Below are positions 7,366 to 15,378 of a stretch of 37,105 nucleotides of DNA, one piece after another; position 1 is the first letter of the stretch; each line of letters begins with the position of its first letter. This DNA is from Promethearchaeota archaeon (lineage in GTDB: Archaea; Asgardarchaeota; Lokiarchaeia; Sigyniarchaeales; SOKP01): contig RDOA01000038.1 in assembly GCA_011364925.1 (NCBI GenBank), forward strand, positions 1 through 37,105, written 5' to 3'. Below the pieces are notes generated by a model, which was not told the DNA's origin, did no database searches, and was given only the letters and a program-made list of their open reading frames with translations. The position numbers and the translations under genes were made by a program.

Positions 7366-8481
7366 ATGAAAAGACTAAAAATTTGTTTAGTTTCTTTAAC
7401 AGTTTCTCCTGATAGTGCTGATGGAGAAGCTAAGGTAGTTAGAGCGCTTTTTGAGCACTTAAAACACCAAGGTCATGATGTTACACTAATTACTGGAATG
7501 TGGAATAAAGATTTAGGGGAACCAGACATAATTCAATTTAAACTCATTAAAAGGAGATTTTTTTGGGTTCCTCATTTTTATTATAGAGTAATTAAATTCT
7601 TAAGAAAGAACAACTTCGATATTATTCACGCTAATAGTGCAAAAGCAGCACTACCAATTATTTTAGCAGGACGAACAAAATTCCTATGTACAATTCACGA
7701 TTTCACTCCTTTTGAAACAGAACTTACAACTATCCCAATAGAAAGACTATTAATAAAATTTGTCTCAAAAAGAGCTTCAAAAATTATAACGGTTTCAAAT
7801 TTTGTTAAGACAGAATTCTATCATTATATCCCAAAACTTGATAAAAATAAGATTGTCACTATTTATAATGGTATCGAAGAAAAGTATAAACCATATCCTG
7901 AAGAGGCTCAGCGATTAAAAGAAAGATTGAAAATCAAAGGACCAATACTCTTATATATCGGGAGAATAACTCCTTACAAAGGAGTAAAATATATAATTGA
8001 GGCTTACAAAAGAGTTAAAGCTGAGCTCCCCACAGTAAATTTAGTAATTGGGGGAAAGCCAGATTATTTGATGGAGAAAGAGTATGTTAATTGGAACGAA
8101 TTATATAATGACATACTTTTTACTGGATTTTTACCCGAAGACGAACTTGCTTATTATTTTTCGATGGGTGATATATTTCTTACTTATTCTTCATCATCCG
8201 AAGGATTTGGTTTAACACCCTTAGAAGCGATTGCATGTGGGACTCCGGTTATATGTTCATCACTTACAGTTTATAGAGAAATACTAGGAAACAACGCTAT
8301 TTTTGTTCCCCCTAAGGATTCGATAAAATTAGCTACTAAAATCCTTCATCTTTTAAGCAATAAGGAATTAGGAGAAAGTATGGTAAAAAACGCTCAGACT
8401 TTTATTAAGAAATACAGCTGGAATATGGTTGGGGAAAGATTAGAACAAGTGTATAAAAAATTTCTAAACAGCGAAGATTAA
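7366..8481 (+). CDS. GT4-family glycosyltransferase (GT-B fold)
   Basis: 371-residue glycosyltransferase. The N-terminal Rossmann half contains the usual VRALFEHLKHQGHDVTLIT helix and strand (residues 26-44) and FDIIHANS. The linker YNGI (167-170) opens the C-terminal half with LLYIGRITPYKG (Arg200 and Lys205 contact the nucleotide-sugar phosphates). The retaining-transferase signature EGFGLTPLE with Glu279 and Glu287 precedes AIACGTPVI. The family transfers a sugar from a nucleotide donor onto lipid-linked or protein acceptors on the cytosolic face. Donor and acceptor cannot be read. It lies 37 bases after map and converges with the DUF354 gene (2-base gap). Given the nearby Alg7-like and ribophorin I-like genes, a role in lipid-linked oligosaccharide assembly is plausible inference. 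Confidence 0.93.
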   Translation: MKRLKICLVSLTVSPDSADGEAKVVRALFEHLKHQGHDVTLITGMWNKDLGEPDIIQFKLIKRRFFWVPHFYYRVIKFLRKNNFDIIHANSAKAALPIILAGRTKFLCTIHDFTPFETELTTIPIERLLIKFVSKRASKIITVSNFVKTEFYHYIPKLDKNKIVTIYNGIEEKYKPYPEEAQRLKERLKIKGPILLYIGRITPYKGVKYIIEAYKRVKAELPTVNLVIGGKPDYLMEKEYVNWNELYNDILFTGFLPEDELAYYFSMGDIFLTYSSSSEGFGLTPLEAIACGTPVICSSLTVYREILGNNAIFVPPKDSIKLATKILHLLSNKELGESMVKNAQTFIKKYSWNMVGERLEQVYKKFLNSED

Positions 8482-8483
8482 TT

Positions 8484-9581
8484 TTAAATCTCTTCTTTCA
8501 CATGATTGAAACAAATTTCGTTTGGATTATCAAATTTCATGATTTTTTTTTTAAATGTATCGTTAAATCTATCAGTGCTTGGCTTTGATGATAATATTTC
8601 GATAGACTTATTTACGATATCTTCGATTTCCCTCATATGATTCAAAGGAAAGCCGTTTTCTATTAAAAATTGTTCCTGAGGCGCTGTATCTCCTGGAAAA
8701 AATTCTATGCTTGGTATATTTAAGAGGCTTGACTCACGAACGATTGTTCCACCTCCACTAATTACTAATGCACTATAATAGCATAAATCCACCATATTTG
8801 GCATATACCTAGTAATTATAACGTTTGGATTATCAGCATAACTATGTAATTTCTTTTTAAGAAAATCCTCTTGCTTTTCTGTTCTTACTATTAAGTAATA
8901 CTTTAGATCAGGACATTGGACATATATCGGTGGAAAGAATTGGCTAATTAATGTCTCTTCGGGTTTAAGCTTATTAATAAAATAACTTGCAAAACTCGGT
9001 TCAGTCCGAATAATGACAAATTTTCCTTTTTCTAAGGAATATGTATTTAGAACTTCAGGATTTGGTTCATAATCGTTAAGCCATGCTATTTCATCAATAC
9101 CATTGTACTTTATTAACTTATTTGGCTCTGCGTGAAGTTTCACGTACCATTCTTCTGGAACACATGCAGGAATTATAATCTTATCTAAATATGGAAATAT
9201 CAGCTTACACACAGGAATGTTACGAGGTTCGTCATTATAACCTATCGAAGGAATTTTTAATCCGTAAGAGATCCTCGCACCCTCAACAGATGAAAAGGTA
9301 ACAAAATAATCGGGTTTGAAGTCAGTAACAAATGGAAATAACTCGGTTAAGCGATTTATATAAGTCTCTAATTTATCCTCTAGTTTTTCACCACCATGTT
9401 TTCCTATCTTATGATATTTAATGTGTAAATCATCTAAAATTTGAAATGTTGAATCGTAATCTCTAGCTGTGGTTAATAGTTCTACACCCTCGTTTTGAAA
9501 ATTTCTTATTAAGGACTTGAACATGATTGCTGTTTTTGGTTCTTCAATGTCAATCCAAATTCTTTTATTAGATAAACTCAT
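8484..9581 (-). CDS. DUF354 family protein (GT-B, UDP-GlcNAc 2-epimerase-like fold)
   Basis: 365-residue protein of the DUF354 family, which is widespread in archaea and near polysaccharide genes. Diagnostic blocks: IWIDIEEPKTA (8-18) at the N-terminus, LLTTARDYDST, then YHKIGKHGG (56-64), and a C-terminal half with SGGGTIVRESSLL and PSIEFFPGD, the places where GT-B enzymes bind the nucleotide. The fold is related to UDP-GlcNAc 2-epimerases and to GT-B transferases, but no reaction has been firmly assigned to the family as far as I know. Its ATG start is clear. It is followed 52 bases upstream by a hexapeptide-repeat acetyltransferase on the same strand, suggesting a joint role in making a modified sugar. 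It is not a typical WecB epimerase by length or motif order. Confidence 0.85.
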   Translation of the reverse strand: MSLSNKRIWIDIEEPKTAIMFKSLIRNFQNEGVELLTTARDYDSTFQILDDLHIKYHKIGKHGGEKLEDKLETYINRLTELFPFVTDFKPDYFVTFSSVEGARISYGLKIPSIGYNDEPRNIPVCKLIFPYLDKIIIPACVPEEWYVKLHAEPNKLIKYNGIDEIAWLNDYEPNPEVLNTYSLEKGKFVIIRTEPSFASYFINKLKPEETLISQFFPPIYVQCPDLKYYLIVRTEKQEDFLKKKLHSYADNPNVIITRYMPNMVDLCYYSALVISGGGTIVRESSLLNIPSIEFFPGDTAPQEQFLIENGFPLNHMREIEDIVNKSIEILSSKPSTDRFNDTFKKKIMKFDNPNEICFNHVKEEI

Positions 9582-9633
9582 CTTTCACACAAGATTTGAT
9601 TTTGAAATCAAGATTATAATATTTTATTAATTA

Positions 9634-10389
9634 TCATTTCCAATCTTCAGGTTTTTTCTTTAACAGTTTTGCAGGATTTCCTACAACAATATCGTTCTCA
9701 TTAGTGTTCTTAGTAACTACACTACCTGCTCCAACAATAGTCCCCTTTTTTAATGTAATCCCCGGTAAAATTACTGAATTTGCTCCCAGTGAAACATTAT
9801 CCTCTATTATTGGACCCAGTAGAGCAAATTCTCTTCGCTTCATGTATTTATCATTTGTTAACTTACTGAACGGTCCCATAAAAACATTATTTCCAATTTT
9901 GCAATATAGTGGGATATAAACTCCAGTTTGAATGCTTACCTCCGCTCCTATAACTACATTTCCATCAATTATAGTGTTAGTCCCAATTAAGGAATTATTA
10001 CCAACATTCGTTTTTTCTCTAATCATAACATTATGTCCTGTTTGACATTTTTGACCTATACTCACTTCAGAATAAATTATCGTTCCCGCTCTTATGGTGC
10101 AATCTCTTCCGATTGTTACTAAAGGACTCTGATGTTCTGTGGGTGCTTTTTTTTCTTTTATTATTTGAGATAAATCACCTCGTTGTGGATGACCAATGAT
10201 ACAATTCTCCCCTATATAAGAACCAGCTTGAACCAATGCATTTCCATATATTTTTGCCCCATTGGAAATATAGACATCACTCTCGATCTTTACTCCTTTC
10301 CCTATTGTTGTATAACTATCAATATATGCATTTTCATGAACATTCGCTCTTGGATGTATAAAAGAGAATTTATTTCGTTCTAAATTCAC
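9634..10389 (-). CDS. Left-handed beta-helix (hexapeptide repeat) sugar N-acetyltransferase
   Basis: 251-residue acyltransferase made of [LIV]-G-x-x-x-x repeats nearly end to end (for example IGKGVKI, IGENCII, IGRDCTI, VGNNSLI, IGNNVFM), which form a left-handed beta helix; such enzymes trimerise and use acetyl-CoA. The catalytic-type His is likely in TGHNVMIRE. The closing signature VGNPAKLLKKK is typical of nucleotide-sugar N-acetyltransferases such as WlbB/WbpD, which acetylate UDP-3-amino sugars. The insertion NDKYMKRREFALLGP before the last repeats also fits that subgroup. The start is a GTG; no in-frame ATG occurs before the repeats begin. It neighbours the DUF354 gene on the same strand, so both may modify a UDP-sugar for the cell-surface glycan. 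Serine or maltose acetyltransferases are less likely at this length. Confidence 0.87.
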   Translation of the reverse strand: MNLERNKFSFIHPRANVHENAYIDSYTTIGKGVKIESDVYISNGAKIYGNALVQAGSYIGENCIIGHPQRGDLSQIIKEKKAPTEHQSPLVTIGRDCTIRAGTIIYSEVSIGQKCQTGHNVMIREKTNVGNNSLIGTNTIIDGNVVIGAEVSIQTGVYIPLYCKIGNNVFMGPFSKLTNDKYMKRREFALLGPIIEDNVSLGANSVILPGITLKKGTIVGAGSVVTKNTNENDIVVGNPAKLLKKKPEDWK

Positions 10390-10451
10390 TAAATGATTTC
10401 ACTTTTAACTTATTTTTAGGTGAATAATTTCTTTAAATATTATTAACTTAA

Positions 10452-10745
10452 CTATTTTCCACATTTACAAGGAGAAGAACTACATTTTTTGCATAATTTT
10501 GGATATTTAGCATCTAATGCTTTTTCGAGATCAATACCTAAAATATTTGCAATAGAAACAGTCCAAGCAACGATATCTGATAACTCTTGAGAAATCTTCG
10601 TTTTATCAAGGCTCTTTGAGTTCAAAAGAGTAGCTAATTCTCCAACTTCCTCCACTAACCAGATAAATGTTGAATGAACTCCTCTCTCTAAATCTTTTTG
10701 AAGATAGAGCTCTTTTATTAAATTCTGAAAATCTAATATTTTCAT
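10452..10745 (-). CDS. MazG-type nucleotide pyrophosphohydrolase with Cys-rich tail
   Basis: 97-residue all-alpha NTP pyrophosphohydrolase. The metal-binding pattern is intact: EEVGE (Glu32, Glu33, Glu36) on the second helix and ELSD (Glu54, Asp57) on the third, as in MazG and dCTPase-like enzymes that hydrolyse NTPs to NMP and pyrophosphate. The distinctive part is the C-terminus: Cys85, Cys88, Cys93 and Cys95 in a CxxCxxxxCxC arrangement, which could bind zinc. Small archaeal MazG proteins with such tails exist, but the substrate is unknown; house-cleaning of aberrant nucleotides is the usual suggestion. The ATG start is clear. It lies 31 bases downstream of the Sec61-beta gene on the same strand and is probably cotranscribed. 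Confidence 0.87.
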   Translation of the reverse strand: MKILDFQNLIKELYLQKDLERGVHSTFIWLVEEVGELATLLNSKSLDKTKISQELSDIVAWTVSIANILGIDLEKALDAKYPKLCKKCSSSPCKCGK

Positions 10746-10776
10746 AATTTAGGCATCTAATTTTAAAGAAAAAGGT

Positions 10777-10986
10777 TTAAGTAAATAACCATCCGAAAAT
10801 CCCTAACCAAGCAAATACAACGATTAAAACTAAAGCGACAGCAAAAACCACTGTAGTTATTGGACTAACTTTAATTCCAATCGAGCTATCTTCAAAGAAT
10901 CTCATCAAACCAGCACCCCCCATAGGCATTGGGGCGTTACCACTTCTTCTTTTTTTACGTCTTGATTGAGAACGTTGTGTTGACAT
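10777..10986 (-). CDS. secG: Preprotein translocase subunit Sec61-beta (archaeal SecG)
   Basis: 69-residue small subunit of the Sec61/SecY translocon. It has a basic N-terminus (RSQSRRKKRR), the near-invariant archaeal/eukaryal block GAGLMRFFEDSSIGIKVSP (25-43), and a single C-terminal transmembrane helix (about 45-66) that anchors it in the cytoplasmic membrane with the N-terminus inside. The length is typical. This is a confident identification because the central block is highly conserved. It faces the divergently transcribed ribophorin I-like gene across about 150 bases. Eukaryotic ribophorin I sits in the oligosaccharyltransferase attached to the translocon, so this neighbourhood is suggestive. 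Confidence 0.96.
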   Translation of the reverse strand: MSTQRSQSRRKKRRSGNAPMPMGGAGLMRFFEDSSIGIKVSPITTVVFAVALVLIVVFAWLGIFGWLFT

Positions 10987-11140
10987 TAAATTATGATCAC
11001 AATAATTTACATTTGATTAAATAAAATTAAAACATCAAAAATAATAAGTCTTATCTTGAATTATAAAAAAAAAATTAATAAATTTTTATTAAGGGTATTA
11101 ATTATTGGTAGTTAATTTGAGTAAGAAAAGGCATTTTATC
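10987..11140. promoter_or_regulatory. Divergent control region between secG and the ribophorin I-like gene
   Basis: AT-rich gap of about 150 bases holding the promoters of both genes. For the plus-strand gene the best TATA-like match is TTATAAAAA at about 11061-11069. It would place a transcription start near 11090, upstream of both the TTG at 11105 and the ATG at 11141. No clear operator repeat was seen. Confidence 0.4.
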
Positions 11141-13018
11141 ATGAGAAAAAGAATTAAAATCTTCTTAATATTAGGAATTCTCTCGTTTATTTTTTTATTC
11201 CAATACTTTGGTGGTGATTCCACATATAAATATCAAGATCAAAATGAAAACGAAGTACCAAATATATCGAATAGTTTAGAGGGAGCTGAAAACATTTTAA
11301 TAAATTATATCCTACGCAATACTAATTTAAGTGCCTCGGGTTTGATTAATACGGTAGATACCTTAACTATCTTAAATGAAAACAACAATCCAATTAACTC
11401 AATCCTAATAGGTGTGCCATTAGAGGATGCTAGCAATCTAATTTTCATAAGTGCAAGAAGCGAGGCAAAAAATACTTTAATAGTTGAAAGAAACTATGGA
11501 GTATTGCAAAATTTCGAAATGATAAAAATATATTTTGATGCCCCACTTTTACCATCCCAGGAAAAAACATTATCCGTTAAACAAAGCTACATTAATCATG
11601 TAACCTACGATATAGCTCAGCTCGAAGAAGGAGTAACACAAATAGTAAATTTTAATGGGGTGCTTTGGCCGATATTGCCTTATCGATGTGAAGGAAATAT
11701 AAGATCATTCTATCGCGTACCTAAGGGTATAGAAATATCTGACTATGCAAAATTTGGGGATATGGGCACGGTTGTCCAATTAAACCAACAGGACAGAGTA
11801 TATTATGATCTTGCAAACAGTATAGAATATAATTATCTAGATCCATTGTTAGAAAATTTAAACGGAGCCTATATGACTTATGTTGCTCTAAAAACAACTA
11901 TACAATCCAGTAAAACTGGATTAGAAATTGAAGAAATTAATCGAGAAATTACTGTCTCTCCATGGGGTATCATTAAAAATTTAGAAGAGGTTACTATACA
12001 AAATGTAGGAATTATACAAATAGCATATTTCACATTGAATATACCTAAAGTTGCAAGGAATGTGAGAATTTTCGACGATTTAGGTGAATTGGTTGGAACT
12101 TTGGATACATCTCCGGATGATAATACTTTACAGCTTTTAACTGTCCAACTCAGTCAAAATCGTGTATATCTAATACCCTCTTCAAAGTTTACATTTTCCC
12201 TTGAATATGAATTACAACCTCAAAATTATCTTTCATACAATTGGCTTCAACAGTCCATTTCAATTAATCTTCAAACAACGAGTTATAATTTTCTTATTCA
12301 TCGACAGACAACTAAATTAATTATTGAAGGTTGTAGCACAATTGATTACGCATCATCTCCACCAGAAGCAACTTATAACATTGGTGGTACAAGGGTTCTT
12401 GTTTATAGTTCGGATTTAGTAGGCTCTCTGGAAAAGGATCCCATTTTAATAAAATATACAGTTGACTTATTTGATCTAATTCTTAGACCTATCGTTTTTA
12501 TAATGATTATAGCTGCTTTATGTTCAATTTTTGTGTTGATTATAAAAACCCGAAAGAGAACGGAAGAAGTATCGGAATTCAAAAAAGAGTTCATTCCGTT
12601 GACTGAAATCAGAGAATTTTGTTCTTTATATGAAGAAAAAAATGCTTTAATCTTAGAAATTAGAAAGGCGGAAAGTGAAACAAAACGTAAAAAAATAGGC
12701 AAAAAAACCTATAAAAATCTATTAGCTAAAAATACTGCCAAAATAGACCAAATAAAAGAAGAAATCTTGCCCTTTAAAAAGACATTAATGGAAATAAGCG
12801 AATCTTATAATAATATTATCAAAAAACTTGATGTCTTAGATGCTGAGAGAGAAAGTGTTGACGATAGTTTAAACCTCTTGGAATCTCGGTATAAAAGAGG
12901 GAAATTGCCCTCAAAAGCTGCTTATCAAAAGTTATCAGACGATTTCTTTAACAGAAGGAAGAAAATTGATAGGACAATAGACAAATACATACAACAACTA
13001 AGAAGCTATTTATTATAA
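11141..13018 (+). CDS. Ribophorin I-like type I membrane protein (candidate oligosaccharyltransferase subunit)
   Basis: 625-residue protein from the ATG at 11141; an in-frame TTG at 11105 would add 12 residues. A signal or anchor helix (about 5-24) precedes a large outer domain, a transmembrane helix at about 445-468 (RPIVFIMIIAALCSIFVLII), then a charged, coiled-coil cytosolic tail of about 150 residues. This architecture and length are those of ribophorin I/Ost1. The strongest motif is INREITVSPWGIIKNLEEV (about 266-284), which parallels the R-x-I-x-V-S-x-W-G-x-I segment I recall from human ribophorin I. The tail end (AAYQKLSDDFFNRRKKID) resembles the ribophorin C-terminus. In eukaryotes it supports oligosaccharyltransferase next to the translocon, and homologues are reported in Asgard archaea. 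The next gene follows 20 bases later. The identity is good pattern evidence but not searched. Confidence 0.72.
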   Translation: MRKRIKIFLILGILSFIFLFQYFGGDSTYKYQDQNENEVPNISNSLEGAENILINYILRNTNLSASGLINTVDTLTILNENNNPINSILIGVPLEDASNLIFISARSEAKNTLIVERNYGVLQNFEMIKIYFDAPLLPSQEKTLSVKQSYINHVTYDIAQLEEGVTQIVNFNGVLWPILPYRCEGNIRSFYRVPKGIEISDYAKFGDMGTVVQLNQQDRVYYDLANSIEYNYLDPLLENLNGAYMTYVALKTTIQSSKTGLEIEEINREITVSPWGIIKNLEEVTIQNVGIIQIAYFTLNIPKVARNVRIFDDLGELVGTLDTSPDDNTLQLLTVQLSQNRVYLIPSSKFTFSLEYELQPQNYLSYNWLQQSISINLQTTSYNFLIHRQTTKLIIEGCSTIDYASSPPEATYNIGGTRVLVYSSDLVGSLEKDPILIKYTVDLFDLILRPIVFIMIIAALCSIFVLIIKTRKRTEEVSEFKKEFIPLTEIREFCSLYEEKNALILEIRKAESETKRKKIGKKTYKNLLAKNTAKIDQIKEEILPFKKTLMEISESYNNIIKKLDVLDAERESVDDSLNLLESRYKRGKLPSKAAYQKLSDDFFNRRKKIDRTIDKYIQQLRSYLL

Positions 13019-13038
13019 ACAATATAATTGGTGGCTTA

Positions 13039-13662
13039 ATGAAACCGTGGTTATGTGATATTTTAGCTTGCCCAATAGATAAGTATTACCCTTTAGAGTT
13101 AACCATCTTTTCATACGAAACTATAGAGGATGATTTCAAAAAGATTCTATCAGTTTATGAAGAAAGAGATTTAAATCATATTCAAGCTGAAAATATCATT
13201 GTAATTCAACAGGAAAATGGAGTGATTTATTTAAAAGATGATATTCTTATAGAAAAGAGCCCAATTAATGAGTATATAAATGGAATAAAATCAAGCATCG
13301 AGGAAGTAGAGCGAATATATGATAAATCTCCTTTTGAATTGAGTAAAAAATGTTTTAATATAATCAGAAAAGATATAAAAACTAAAATAGCGAGCTTTAC
13401 AAATTATGATGAATTTGAAAAGCTAAAGAATATATTGCCAGAGCTGTATTTTTTAAATAAGATGAAAACTGAAATTGAAATTGAAACAGGATTGTTGTTC
13501 TGTGCACAATGCAAGAGATGGTATCCAATAATTGAAACAATCCCTCAAATGCTTCCGGATGAGTATAGAAATGAAAAAGAAGAAGTTGAATTCCTCAAAA
13601 CCAATAAAGATTTATTAGATTCTACATTTTTTAATCAAAATTTAAAACCTTACAATTTATAG
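13039..13662 (+). CDS. Trm112-like methyltransferase activator with long insertion
   Basis: 207-residue protein with the split zinc-ribbon of Trm112: an N-terminal half MKPWLCDILACPIDKYYPLE (Cys6, Cys11) and a C-terminal half TGLLFCAQCKRWYPIIETIP (Cys155, Cys158) followed by MLPDE, the classic Trm112 ending. Trm112 binds and activates several S-adenosylmethionine methyltransferases that act on tRNA, rRNA and translation release factor. Typical archaeal versions are about 60 residues; eukaryotic ones are about 125 because helices are inserted between the halves. Here the insertion is about 130 residues and mostly helical, longer than both. The ATG is preceded by GGTGG. It sits between the ribophorin I-like gene and a tRNA gene. 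The call is supported by both zinc halves and by the YPI/IP motif. Confidence 0.8.
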   Translation: MKPWLCDILACPIDKYYPLELTIFSYETIEDDFKKILSVYEERDLNHIQAENIIVIQQENGVIYLKDDILIEKSPINEYINGIKSSIEEVERIYDKSPFELSKKCFNIIRKDIKTKIASFTNYDEFEKLKNILPELYFLNKMKTEIEIETGLLFCAQCKRWYPIIETIPQMLPDEYRNEKEEVEFLKTNKDLLDSTFFNQNLKPYNL

Positions 13663-13675
13663 TCATCATAACCTC

Positions 13676-13777
13676 AGCCCGGTAGTGTAGTGGCCAAGCA
13701 TATGGGGCCTTGAACCCCGGGACCACGGTTCGAAAGTTGTCGAGTCAACTCGATGATCGATATTCCGTGCCGGGCTA
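13676..13777 (+). tRNA. tRNA-Gln (UUG) containing an intron in the T-loop
   Basis: A full cloverleaf can be drawn. Acceptor stem AGCCCGG pairs with CCGGGCT (13770-13776) and discriminator A is 13777. D arm is GTGT/GCAT with G18G19 in the loop. Anticodon stem TGGGG/CCCCG surrounds loop CCTTGAA, giving anticodon TTG for glutamine. The variable loop has four bases. T stem CACGG pairs with CCGTG (13765-13769). The T loop is 36 bases instead of seven because of a 29-base insertion (13735-13763); removing it restores TTCGAAT and a 73-base tRNA. Position 33 is C rather than the near-universal U. CCA is not encoded. It lies 13 bases after the Trm112-like gene, with a T-rich stretch just after it. Confidence 0.9.
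13735..13763 (+). other. Noncanonical tRNA intron at position 59/60 with bulge-helix-bulge fold
   Basis: 29-base intron. A hairpin of nine pairs (13736-13744 with 13749-13757, two or three of them G-U, loop TCAA) is separated from the T stem by a near-canonical bulge-helix-bulge. Bulge AAA is 13733-13735, helix 13729-13732 pairs with 13758-13761 (one U-U mismatch), and bulge ATT is 13762-13764. Cutting after the second base of each bulge gives exactly this intron and a normal seven-base T loop, as expected for archaeal tRNA splicing endonuclease. Confidence 0.8.
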
Positions 13778-13800
13778 TTTTCTAATTTTTTTATATTTTC
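13778..13800 (+). terminator. T-rich terminator after tRNA-Gln
   Basis: Successive T runs (TTTTC, then TTTTTTT at 13786-13792, then TTTTC) directly follow the tRNA 3' end. This matches archaeal intrinsic termination at oligo-T tracts without a needed hairpin. Confidence 0.5.
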
Positions 13801-13912
13801 GCTTTCCTTTAATTTTAGTGCTTTAAAACCATAACTCATCGTTATTATCTCAAATCAATTAAACTAAAACAAAAAATTATATTAGAACAAAATTAATTTT
13901 CTGTAAATACTA

Positions 13913-15313
13913 ATGATTCGGATTTCTAACTTAAATTGGGACATAATTGAGATTTTTTATTTAATAATCATTTTTATTGTTGGCTTTGCTATTACAATGT
14001 TTTTAATCCCCTATGTCATAAAATTTATGAAAAAGAAAGGATTTATTGGGATTGATATCCATAAAAGTTCAAGTCCAGAAGTAGCTGAATCAGGAGGAAT
14101 AGCCTTACTTATTGGAATTGCTGGTACTTCATTATTATTAATTATTTTTTTTCCAAATTTTTTTAATGAAATCTTAATCTTCATTTTAACAGTAGTAGTA
14201 TCTGGGATAATTGGATTTATTGATGATCGAATTAGATTAAAATCGAGATACAAAGTAATCCTGACAATTTTTACTGGTATTCTTATTTTCCTCGCAAATG
14301 TGTCCGGTTTTATTACTATCGAGGCTCCCACAATTCCTTTCCTTGGAAAATTAAGACTAAATATAATATATCCTATCGTTGTTCCGATAATTGTTGCGGT
14401 ATTTGCAAACACTGTTAATATGCTAGAAGGGTATAACGGTGAAGGTTCAGGTACAGCTATAATTGCTTTAATTAGTTTGTTTATTTGCTCAATTTTGTGG
14501 GATTCCGCAGAAGGATTGTTATTTACATTAGTCTCATTAGCCGTTTTAATACCTTTTTATTTTTATAATAAATTTCCCGCCAGACTCTTTCCTGGAGACG
14601 TTGGAACACTTAGTATCGGCGCTATTTTTGCAGGCATCGCTTTATTTGGATCCCTTGAGGCTGCTGTGTTTTGTGCCCTATTGATTCATATTTTTAATAG
14701 CTTTTATGTGTTGTATTCAGTAAAAGGATTTTTCGAGAGTAGTGAAATATTAGGTAATAAAACTGATATCATAATGCTGGAGAATGATCAAATTAAAGCG
14801 TCCGATCAAAAAAGCGCTGCTCTAACACTACCAAGATTGATATTGGCAAAAGGACCTTTAAGAGAACCTGATATAGTTAAGAACATCTATATTATTTCAA
14901 TGGTTTGTGGGTTTATTTCAATTTTAACTACATTATTAATGGTAATAACAGTAAAAAACCAAGATTTTACGATTTTCATCATCCTAGGCTCTATTTTCTT
15001 GGTGATTACGATAATATTACTGTACTTTTTTCCAAGAATTAGAGGTATTGTAATTCTGATGACAATTTTGATTGTGGTTGGCTATATTTATCTTGTTTGT
15101 ATTGAATTATTTATAATGCCATTGAACTTTATAGATATCAACATTTTTGGTTTAATCATTCCAACTAATATCCTCATTTCTTTAATTTTAGTGATCCCAG
15201 GACTTTTGGCTTGGTACTACATCACGATTAAATACTTTTGGTATGAGATAAAAAAAATGAAAAATTCGCTTCAAAGTAATGTTAGTAGTTCGATAGGAGC
15301 AACAGAAATGTAG
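13913..15313 (+). CDS. Alg7/MraY-type UDP-GlcNAc:polyprenyl-phosphate GlcNAc-1-phosphate transferase
   Basis: 466-residue polytopic membrane enzyme of the polyprenyl-phosphate N-acetylhexosamine-1-phosphate transferase family, which loads the first sugar phosphate onto dolichyl or undecaprenyl phosphate. Key blocks are in order: PEVAESGGIALL (55-66) after the first helix, the Mg-binding GFIDD (101-105), NMLEGYNGEGSGTA (169-182) with the conserved Asn and Gly residues, and FPGDVG (226-231) with the catalytic-type Asp229. About ten hydrophobic segments are visible. The NMLEGYNG order resembles eukaryotic Alg7/DPAGT1 (N-x-x-x-G-x-N-G) as well as archaeal AglH. The C-terminus is about 100 residues longer than MraY and contains extra helices. 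It lies in a plus-strand run with the M48 and UbiA genes and probably starts N-glycan assembly. Confidence 0.88.
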   Translation: MIRISNLNWDIIEIFYLIIIFIVGFAITMFLIPYVIKFMKKKGFIGIDIHKSSSPEVAESGGIALLIGIAGTSLLLIIFFPNFFNEILIFILTVVVSGIIGFIDDRIRLKSRYKVILTIFTGILIFLANVSGFITIEAPTIPFLGKLRLNIIYPIVVPIIVAVFANTVNMLEGYNGEGSGTAIIALISLFICSILWDSAEGLLFTLVSLAVLIPFYFYNKFPARLFPGDVGTLSIGAIFAGIALFGSLEAAVFCALLIHIFNSFYVLYSVKGFFESSEILGNKTDIIMLENDQIKASDQKSAALTLPRLILAKGPLREPDIVKNIYIISMVCGFISILTTLLMVITVKNQDFTIFIILGSIFLVITIILLYFFPRIRGIVILMTILIVVGYIYLVCIELFIMPLNFIDINIFGLIIPTNILISLILVIPGLLAWYYITIKYFWYEIKKMKNSLQSNVSSSIGATEM

Positions 15314-15378
15314 TTTAATAGAGCTTTTATTTGTTATTTAAGTTGGATATATATAATTAAGGATTAGTTGATGTAAAT

